A stretch of 10,727 bases of DNA from Chloroflexi bacterium UBA4730 (GTDB lineage: Bacteria; Chloroflexota; Limnocylindria; P2-11E), in contig DHJC01000055.1 of NCBI GenBank assembly GCA_002404155.1, positions 1 to 10,727 on the forward strand. The letters are read 5' to 3'. Positions 5,996 to 10,727 of this stretch are shown here, in pieces (within the stretch, counting starts at the first letter, position 1; each line of letters begins with the position of its first letter). Both the position numbers and the translations under genes were made by a program. The notes under the pieces were generated by a model. The model was not told the DNA's origin and made no database searches. It was given only the letters and a program-made list of their open reading frames with translations.

Positions 5996-6142
5996 GCGCT
6001 CGCCCGAGGGGTCCACCCAAAGGTCGTCCAGGAAGCGGTGGGCCACTCCACGATTGCCGTGACGTTGGACCTGTACTCGCATGTGGTGCCGAGTCTCCAG
6101 CGGGAAGCCGCGAAGGAGATGGGGGCGGCCCTCTTCGGTTAA
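5996..6142 (+). pseudogene. Tyrosine recombinase (phage-type integrase), C-terminal stub
   Basis: The frame ending at TAA 6140-6142 reads ALARGVHPKVVQEAVGHST, then IAVTLDLYSHVV and PSLQREAAKEMGAALFG. This is the C-terminal tail of a tyrosine recombinase. The GHS box (the late His) and the nucleophile Tyr of LYSHV are present. The catalytic Arg box, Lys, HxxR and the whole N-terminal core-binding and arm-binding domains are missing. The frame opens only at 5963, and recognisable similarity starts at 5996, directly after a palindrome and repeat copy 2. It cannot be functional. It marks past mobile-element activity at this edge of the nitrilase block. The short size and lack of a start codon make pseudogene the right class. 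Confidence 0.85.
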
Positions 6143-6226
6143 CGCTGGGCGGGCGATCAGATCGTCGATGCCTCTCCCAATTCTTCTGGATCATGCTGAA
6201 CGCTGGTTCCTGCGGCCAGGCGAGGC

Positions 6227-6253
6227 AGGCGCGCGCCGATCCGCGCGGCGCCT
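6227..6253 (-). terminator. GC-rich hairpin 24 bases after the cyclase stop
   Basis: AGGCGC (6227-6232) pairs with GCGCCT (6248-6253), and the stem continues inward with one bulged base. It lies between the convergent recombinase stub and the cyclase gene. There is no T-tract, so it is a candidate terminator only. Confidence 0.3.
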
Positions 6254-6276
6254 CATGGTGCCGCTCGCGACTGCGC

Positions 6277-9200
6277 TCACCGAGGGAGAGCCGCGCAGCG
6301 CTGCAGCAGCGTATCGGTGCGCTCGCGCTCGAAGGACGTTTCCGGCGTGTCGTAGAACGCGCGGACCTCCTCGAGCAGTGGCCGTGCCTCGGCCGGGCGT
6401 CCGGTGTCGATGAGGAAGCGTGCGGAGTCCCGCTGGATGTCCATGTCCGTCACCCGGTAGCCGGTGCGCCCGATCCGTTCGCGCGCCTCTTGATAGAGCC
6501 GCCCGGCATCGTCGGGCCGTCCCTCGGCCGCGCAGACGACGGCGAGGGCCCACGCCGCGGTCGCGATGGTGTAGCTGTCGTCCGGCCCGACCTCGGCGCG
6601 CGCGAGCTCAGCCTGTCGCCGGGCCTCCCCAAGCTCGCCCAGCGTCACGAGCGTCCGGGCCAGCTGGGTTCGCGCTTCGGCCCGCCAGCCCAGCAATGCG
6701 GCGCTCTCGAGCGCGCGGACCGAAGCCTCGAGGGTCGCCCGCGCGCCGGCCAGGTCGCCCGCCGCCTCGAGCGCCTCAGCCACTGCCCACTGGTTGGTGC
6801 CGATCCACTCGGGCGAGCCCGCATCGACCGCAAGCTCGACGGACTGGCGCGCGAAGGCGAGCGTGGCGCCGAGCTCACCCCGCATCCGCGCGGCCTGCGC
6901 GAGACCTTGCAACGCTATCGCCCGCTGGAGCGCCGAGCCGTTCGCGCTGGCCCATTCGTGGTGGCGCCGGCCGTACGCCGCCATGTCCTGGAACGCTCCG
7001 CGTTGCCATGCGTTTCCGCGGAGCCACCCCAGCGCCTCGCCGTACGCGCTCTGCGCGCCGGAGGCCTCGATATACGCGTACGCCTCGGCGAGGACGCGCC
7101 GCTGGGTTTCGAGATCGCCGGCCATCCACGGCACCCAATGCGAGCGGACCATGGCCCACGCGATGGCCTCGGGTTCGCCGACCGCCCTCGCGAGGTCGAT
7201 CGCCTCGCGATCCAGCGCCGCCGCAGCCGCGATGTCCTTCTCGCTGAGCTGCTCTGACAGTACCTGAAGGAGATCGACGAGAACGACGGTCGGCGGATGG
7301 GTCCGCAGCTCCGACGCGAGCGACGCGATCTCGTCGACGGTGCCGTCGGAGCCCTCGAGCCGAAAACGGGCGACCGAAAGCAGACCTCGGGTGGAGAGCC
7401 GCTCGAGCGGCGTGAGCTCGATGCCACCCGCGACCGCGAGGGCACGCTCGAAGAAGCTGCGCGACGCGCGAACGTCGCCGCGTTGTCTGGCCTTCATTCC
7501 GCTCGCCATGAGACCCCGATAGGCGCGGACCCCGAGATCCTGGAGGTTTGGCTCGCCGAGCTCCTGCGCGAGCAGGAACCCCTGCTCGGCGTGATACCCG
7601 ACGATGTCGGCGTACTCGTCGACGCGCTCCCCGGCGGTCCGCTCGAGCCACCGGCCGAACGCGTCGTGCGCCCGTGAACGTTCGGCCTTCGGGATCGCGT
7701 CGTAGGCGACGTCGCGGATGAGGATGTGCTTGAAGGTCCAGCTCCGCCCGCCGCCGAGCCCGCGCTCGTCGAGCTCGCTCACGAGGTCACGCCGCGCGGC
7801 CTCGACGAGCAGGTCCTCGATCCGTCCGTCGGTCGGCCCCTGCGCGGCGATCGCGTCCGGCCAGAAGACCTTTCCCACCACGGCGCCACGTTGCAGGACC
7901 CGCTTGACCGCTGCTGGCAGGCTGTCGAGCCGGGCCGCGATGAGGCCCTGCAGCGTGGCCGGGACGACGAGCGTCCCGAGGGACGCTGTGGTCACGAACC
8001 GGTCGTCGCGCTTGGCCACGTGTCCACCGTCGATCAGCAGCCGCAGGAACTCCTCGATGTACAGCGGATTTCCTTCGGACCGGGCGATGACCTCCGCGCG
8101 TAGGTCATCGGGCAGCGCGTCGATCGCGAGGAGCTCGCGGATGAGGCGCGCGGATTCGTCCGGGGTGAGCGGCTCGAGGCGGATCGCCGATGCGTTCATC
8201 AGTCCACCGCCCCATCCCGCGCGCAGCTCGCGCAGATCCGGGCGGGCCATGCAGAGCAGGAAGAGCGGCGCGCGGGTCCACTCCGCGAGGTCTTCGATGA
8301 GGTCGAGGAGTGCGGGCTCGGCCCAATGGATATCGTCGAACACGACGGTGAGGGGCCCTGCCGCCGCGCGGCGCTCGAGATACCGGCGGAGTCCCCAGCG
8401 CAGCTCCTGGGGCACGCTCTCGGCCGGCACGTCCGGCAGCGCGTCCTCGCGCGTGGCGGTTCCGGCGAGCACGCTCAGGCGGCGCGCGACGGCCTCCGCG
8501 TCCTCGGAGACTTCGCCGAATGCCGTGAGCACCGCCGCGCGGAGCTTCCGAGCGGCGTCCTGCTGCGAGTCGAGCGCGTCGATCCCCGCGTCGGAGCGCA
8601 GGACCTCCAGGACCGGCCAGAACGTGATGCCCTCGCCGTACGGCAGGCAGCGGCCGCGCCGTACCCGATCGGGACCGATGGCCTCGACGAATTCGGCCAC
8701 GAGCCGTGACTTCCCGACCCCGGCATTGCCGAAGAGCGTGATGAGCGCGGCGCGCCGCTCAGCCGCGAGCTTGCGATGCGACTCGACCAGCAGCCGCAGC
8801 TCATCGTCCCGGCCGATGAGCGGCGCGCGCAATCCGGCGATCCCGCGATGCTGGGCCGGCAGCGCGGACGCGAGCTCGGCGGCGGGCCACACGCTGAGCC
8901 GGCCGATGCCCTTCGCCTCGATCTCCCGCATTGCGCCATATCGCACGCCACCTTCGGTGAGTTGGTGGGTGAGCGCACCGACGAGGATCTCGTTCGGCGC
9001 GGCCGCCGCCTGGAGCCGAGCGCCGGCGTTCACGGCGTCACCGGTCACGAGCGTCTCTCCGGCGTCGCCGGTGACGACCTGACCGCTGTTGACGCCGATG
9101 CGCAGCTCGAGCGCGAACCGGCCGTTCGCGTTCAGCGCGCTGATCCGCTCGCGCAACGCGAAGGCCGCGCGGACTGCGCGATCGGCGTCATCGTCGTGCG

Positions 9201-9405
9201 TGAGCGGGATGCCGAACACCGCCATGACCGCATCGCCGATGAACTTCTCGACGGTCCCGCCGTGCGTCTCGAGGGCCTGCCGCACCTCGCTGAACGCGCG
9301 CGACAGGGTGCGGCGGACGATCTCGGGATCATGGCTCGCGCCGATGGCGGTGGACCCCACGATGTCAGCGAACAACACCGTGACGAGCTTGCGCTCCTCG
9401 GTCAT
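6277..9405 (-). CDS. Adenylate cyclase domain fused to STAND-type ATPase and helical repeats
   Basis: The 1042-residue protein starts at ATG 9405, 6 bases after a TAGACT box. Residues 1-178 are a class III nucleotide cyclase: metal-binding Asp14 (LFADIVGST) and Asp58 with substrate Lys54 (KFIGDAVMAVFG), Asp123 as adenine selector, Asn126 and Arg130 for the transition state (GDAVNAGARL). The catalytic set is complete, so cAMP synthesis is likely. Residues 195-600 are an AAA/STAND ATPase: IGRDDEL before the domain, Walker A 226-233 (GNAGVGKS), Walker B around 354-358 (VVFDD, then IHWAE). Residues 600-1042 are Ala/Leu/Glu/Arg-rich helical repeats of TPR type that probably sense a partner. No membrane segment or DNA-binding domain is apparent. 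This architecture is common in Actinobacteriota and Chloroflexota. The ligand is unknown; neighbours give no clear target. Confidence 0.93.
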   Translation of the reverse strand: MTEERKLVTVLFADIVGSTAIGASHDPEIVRRTLSRAFSEVRQALETHGGTVEKFIGDAVMAVFGIPLTHDDDADRAVRAAFALRERISALNANGRFALELRIGVNSGQVVTGDAGETLVTGDAVNAGARLQAAAAPNEILVGALTHQLTEGGVRYGAMREIEAKGIGRLSVWPAAELASALPAQHRGIAGLRAPLIGRDDELRLLVESHRKLAAERRAALITLFGNAGVGKSRLVAEFVEAIGPDRVRRGRCLPYGEGITFWPVLEVLRSDAGIDALDSQQDAARKLRAAVLTAFGEVSEDAEAVARRLSVLAGTATREDALPDVPAESVPQELRWGLRRYLERRAAAGPLTVVFDDIHWAEPALLDLIEDLAEWTRAPLFLLCMARPDLRELRAGWGGGLMNASAIRLEPLTPDESARLIRELLAIDALPDDLRAEVIARSEGNPLYIEEFLRLLIDGGHVAKRDDRFVTTASLGTLVVPATLQGLIAARLDSLPAAVKRVLQRGAVVGKVFWPDAIAAQGPTDGRIEDLLVEAARRDLVSELDERGLGGGRSWTFKHILIRDVAYDAIPKAERSRAHDAFGRWLERTAGERVDEYADIVGYHAEQGFLLAQELGEPNLQDLGVRAYRGLMASGMKARQRGDVRASRSFFERALAVAGGIELTPLERLSTRGLLSVARFRLEGSDGTVDEIASLASELRTHPPTVVLVDLLQVLSEQLSEKDIAAAAALDREAIDLARAVGEPEAIAWAMVRSHWVPWMAGDLETQRRVLAEAYAYIEASGAQSAYGEALGWLRGNAWQRGAFQDMAAYGRRHHEWASANGSALQRAIALQGLAQAARMRGELGATLAFARQSVELAVDAGSPEWIGTNQWAVAEALEAAGDLAGARATLEASVRALESAALLGWRAEARTQLARTLVTLGELGEARRQAELARAEVGPDDSYTIATAAWALAVVCAAEGRPDDAGRLYQEARERIGRTGYRVTDMDIQRDSARFLIDTGRPAEARPLLEEVRAFYDTPETSFERERTDTLLQRCAALPR

Positions 9406-9409
9406 GCCG

Positions 9410-9445
9410 CGAGTCTACGGACGGGTGGGCCGCTCCCTAGACTCG
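9410..9445. promoter_or_regulatory. Symmetrical divergent leaderless promoter pair
   Basis: CGAGTCTA (9410-9417) and TAGACTCG (9438-9445) are perfect inverted copies 20 bases apart. On the minus strand TAGACT (9417-9412), six bases, then ATG 9405 starts the cyclase. On the plus strand TAGACT (9438-9443), eight bases, then ATG 9452. The two polymerase footprints must overlap, so the two directions probably compete. Confidence 0.55.
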
Positions 9446-9451
9446 TCCCTG

Positions 9452-9640
9452 ATGAGCGATGCACCCGAGGAGCTGGCGCGACGCAGTGATCTGCGCAGTG
9501 ATTTGCGGGTCTTGAAAGAGGCACCGCGGCGTCGAAGTTATGGCCGCCTGAGGTGGTCGAGTTCGCGGCGCTTGCGCCGGCATTCTGAAGTCCCGGTGGT
9601 CCGCATGGCAACGGCTGTCCTTTCGCGGGTTCCACAATGA
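9452..9640 (+). pseudogene. Short ORF with a plausible start but a degenerate body
   Basis: This 62-residue ORF begins MSDAPEELARR at ATG 9452, behind a TAGACT box 8 bases upstream. The first dozen residues look like a real N-terminus. After that it becomes Arg/Ser-rich (LRVLKEAPRRRSYGRLRW and on) and looks like chance translation. I read it as the stump of a gene divergent from the cyclase whose body was replaced. It could also be a true small protein. A tandem 12-base duplication, GCAGTGATCTGC then GCAGTGATTTGC (9483-9506), lies within it. Confidence 0.3.
9483..9506. repeat. Tandem imperfect 12-base repeat
   Basis: GCAGTGATCTGC is followed directly by GCAGTGATTTGC, 11 of 12 identical. It is 31 bases inside the ORF at 9452. 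It could be an operator-like element, or a small duplication at a rearrangement point. Confidence 0.45.
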
Positions 9641-9658
9641 TCAAGACAGAATGGGCGC

Positions 9659-9664
9659 GGAGGG
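9659..9664 (+). promoter_or_regulatory. Shine-Dalgarno site that sets the hydrolase start
   Basis: GGAGGG lies 7 bases before ATG 9672. The alternative ATG at 9651 lies upstream of this site and has none of its own, so 9672 is preferred. Confidence 0.65.
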
Positions 9665-9671
9665 CAAGGGC

Positions 9672-10460
9672 ATGAGCATCAGGGAGCGGAACGGAAAGAA
9701 ATTGGCCTACCTCGACGAGGGCAGCGGCGACCCAGCATTCGTCTTTGTTCACGGCTGGACCTGCAATCGCTCCTACTTCTCCCTGCAGCATGACCACTTC
9801 AAGGCCGGCCACCGGGTGGTCTCGGTCGACCTCCGCGGCCACGGTCAGAGTGATCAGCCGCAGAGCGGCTATGCGATCCGCGACCAAGCGGAGGACATCG
9901 CCTGGCTGATTGGCGAGCTCGGACTCGATCGTCCGATCGCCGTGGGCCATTCCCTGGGCGGCTTGGCGGTGCTGGAACTGGCTGCAGAGCACCCAGAGTC
10001 GGTGCGCGCGATCGTCATGCTCGACCCGGCGCCGTTGGCATTACCCGCTGCTGCGCGAGGCAGGCTCCAAAACCTGGTCGAGGCCATCGAGGCCGGCAAC
10101 CAGCAGCCCCGGCGCGCCTTCATCGCCTCCATGTTCCCGCCCGCTTCGCCGCCGGAACTCAGGGCGCGGATAACGGAGGAGATGTGCGCGGTTCCGACGG
10201 CCGTGGCTGTCGGCACCATGCGCGGCACGCTTGACTACGACGGTGTGGCCGCGGCGAAGAAGGTCAGCGTTCCGGCGCTGCACCTTGCGGGAACACCGCC
10301 ACGGAACGCACCCCACCTTATGACCGAGTGGCTGCCGAGCGTCGTGAATGGATGGCCCGTGGGGACTGGACATTTCAACATGATCGAAGCGCCGATCCAG
10401 GTCAACGACATGATTGAGCAGTTCGTCGGCAAGTACGTGACGCGGGGGACAGGAAATTAG
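9672..10460 (+). CDS. Alpha/beta-fold hydrolase
   Basis: The 262-residue soluble hydrolase starts at ATG 9672 (MSIRERNGKKLAYLDEGSG). Upstream ATG 9651 would add seven residues. Motifs in order: HGW oxyanion turn at 27-29 (FVFVHGWT), DLRGHGQSDQP at 53-63, nucleophile Ser94 in AVGHSLGGLAVLEL, and base His234 in VGTGHFNMIEAP. It fits the broad family of esterases, C-C hydrolases and haloperoxidase-like hydrolases, so the substrate is undetermined. Odd point: homologues as I recall them carry an Asp near residues 208-214, where this protein reads TPPRNAPHLM. The acid may have moved elsewhere or be lost. No signal peptide or membrane segment is seen. It uses a Shine-Dalgarno start, unlike the leaderless genes to its left, and local base composition seems less GC-rich. 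Confidence 0.88.
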   Translation: MSIRERNGKKLAYLDEGSGDPAFVFVHGWTCNRSYFSLQHDHFKAGHRVVSVDLRGHGQSDQPQSGYAIRDQAEDIAWLIGELGLDRPIAVGHSLGGLAVLELAAEHPESVRAIVMLDPAPLALPAAARGRLQNLVEAIEAGNQQPRRAFIASMFPPASPPELRARITEEMCAVPTAVAVGTMRGTLDYDGVAAAKKVSVPALHLAGTPPRNAPHLMTEWLPSVVNGWPVGTGHFNMIEAPIQVNDMIEQFVGKYVTRGTGN

Positions 10461-10538
10461 GACGCCGTCGCTGTGCCGCTGTTCGTCTCCGTCCGGCGCC
10501 GTAGTCCTGCGAATCAGGCTTCGATATGGCACAGACTT

Positions 10539-10558
10539 GCACCGAGCGGTATCGGTGC
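10539..10558 (+). terminator. Hairpin 78 bases after the hydrolase stop
   Basis: GCACCGA (10539-10545) and TCGGTGC (10552-10558) form a perfect 7-base-pair stem with a 6-base loop, GCGGTA. No T-tract follows, so a terminator role is only suggested by its position. Confidence 0.35.
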
Positions 10559-10591
10559 TGGCATCAGTTAAGGCATCAAACGGGCTCCGCT

Positions 10592-10607
10592 CGCATCACC
10601 AGATGCG
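10592..10607 (+). other. Small hairpin upstream of the tRNA-like segment
   Basis: CGCATC - ACCA - GATGCG is a perfect 6-base-pair stem with a 4-base loop. It could be part of a terminator for the hydrolase or of the leader that follows. Confidence 0.3.
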
Positions 10608-10642
10608 GTGAAAGGCCTATGTTTATTGGCGTTTCTCGCTCC

Positions 10643-10680
10643 GGAGGGGTGGCAGAGCGGTCGAATGCCGGCTGCTAGGC
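10643..10680 (+). other. tRNA-Ser-like 5' half, incomplete
   Basis: The segment matches the 5' half of a bacterial tRNA-Ser: acceptor strand GGAGGGG (10643-10649), linker TG, D-stem GCA/TGC (10652-10654 and 10666-10668) around an 11-base D-loop GAGCGGTCGAA, then CTGCTAG, which would place anticodon GCT. The anticodon stem does not pair properly. The following 47 bases contain no T-arm and no 3' acceptor strand CCCCTCC. It is therefore a tRNA fragment, a degenerate gene, or a tRNA interrupted by an insertion that continues past the window. Confidence 0.5.
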
Positions 10681-10689
10681 TGACCCCCG

Positions 10690-10704
10690 AACGGCACAGC
10701 CGTT
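10690..10704 (+). other. Hairpin between the tRNA-like segment and the next gene start
   Basis: AACGGC - ACA - GCCGTT is a perfect 6-base-pair hairpin at 10690-10704. Its 3' side, CAGCCG (10697-10702), is also complementary to CGGCTG (10669-10674) in the tRNA-like segment, so two mutually exclusive folds are possible. The Shine-Dalgarno site starts five bases after the hairpin. Confidence 0.4.
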
Positions 10705-10708
10705 TAGC

Positions 10709-10713
10709 GGAGG
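10709..10713 (+). promoter_or_regulatory. Shine-Dalgarno site of the next gene
   Basis: GGAGG lies 7 bases before ATG 10721, optimal spacing for a strong ribosome binding site. Confidence 0.6.
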
Positions 10714-10720
10714 AAATGAA

Positions 10721-10727
10721 ATGATGA
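10721..10727 (+). CDS. First codons of a gene running off the window
   Basis: Two consecutive ATG codons (10721 and 10724) follow a GGAGG site at ideal distance. Only two codons are visible, so nothing can be said about the product. Its leader contains the tRNA-Ser-like segment and a hairpin. Confidence 0.4.

Larger units (their letters stand above)
10461..10642. other. Intergenic stretch downstream of the hydrolase
   Basis: No gene is evident in these 182 bases. The stretch holds two perfect hairpins (annotated separately) and is less GC-rich toward its right end. Confidence 0.4.

Noticed and set aside
7718..9082. Plus-strand ORF of 454 codons within the cyclase region
   Set aside because: It is Ser/Arg/Ala-dominated and antisense to the ATPase and cyclase domains, a typical high-GC shadow.
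10643..10727. Complete tRNA-Ser gene
   Set aside because: Although the 5' half fits, the anticodon stem does not pair and neither T-arm nor 3' acceptor strand follows within the window.

Overview
The window is high-GC bacterial DNA (roughly two thirds G+C by eye). Most confident genes start without a Shine-Dalgarno site: a TANNNT -10 box lies 6 bases before the start codon. This habit, a class III adenylate cyclase fused to an ATPase, and a two-domain secreted protein typical of Chloroflexota/Actinobacteriota genomes point to one of those phyla. I cannot name a genus.

Left part (1-4679). A minus-strand gene of unknown function (1461 down to 379) is cut by an in-frame TAG. A weak coding remnant lies beyond it (320 down to 69). 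Divergent from it is a membrane-associated alpha/beta hydrolase of the lipase-like type (1526-3478), also cut by a single in-frame stop, here TGA. Sixteen bases later starts a secreted two-domain protein (3495-4679). The hydrolase and the secreted protein look like one transcription unit.

Middle part (4609-6142). A complete nitrilase (minus, 5868-4897) lies between two direct copies of a ~80-base repeat containing a conserved small hairpin. Copy 1 supplies the last 23 codons of the secreted protein. Copy 2 lies just upstream of the nitrilase promoter and abuts the C-terminal stub of a tyrosine recombinase. I read this as a scar of mobile-element traffic around the nitrilase.

Right part (6277-10727). 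A 1042-residue adenylate cyclase/ATPase/helical-repeat regulator runs on the minus strand from a leaderless promoter. Its -10 box forms a perfect inverted repeat with a second, divergent -10 box that leads into a short ORF that looks truncated. Next is an alpha/beta hydrolase (9672-10460) with an ordinary Shine-Dalgarno site. The window ends in an intergenic stretch with two hairpins, a segment resembling the 5' half of a tRNA-Ser, and a strong Shine-Dalgarno site with the first codons of another gene. The start signals differ from the left part, which suggests (inference) that sequence right of about 9480 has a different origin.

No complete defence system, CRISPR array, rRNA or intact tRNA is visible. 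The most unusual items are the repeat-flanked nitrilase with its recombinase stub, the pair of neighbouring genes each broken by one in-frame stop, the tRNA-like leader at the right edge, and the symmetrical divergent leaderless promoter.
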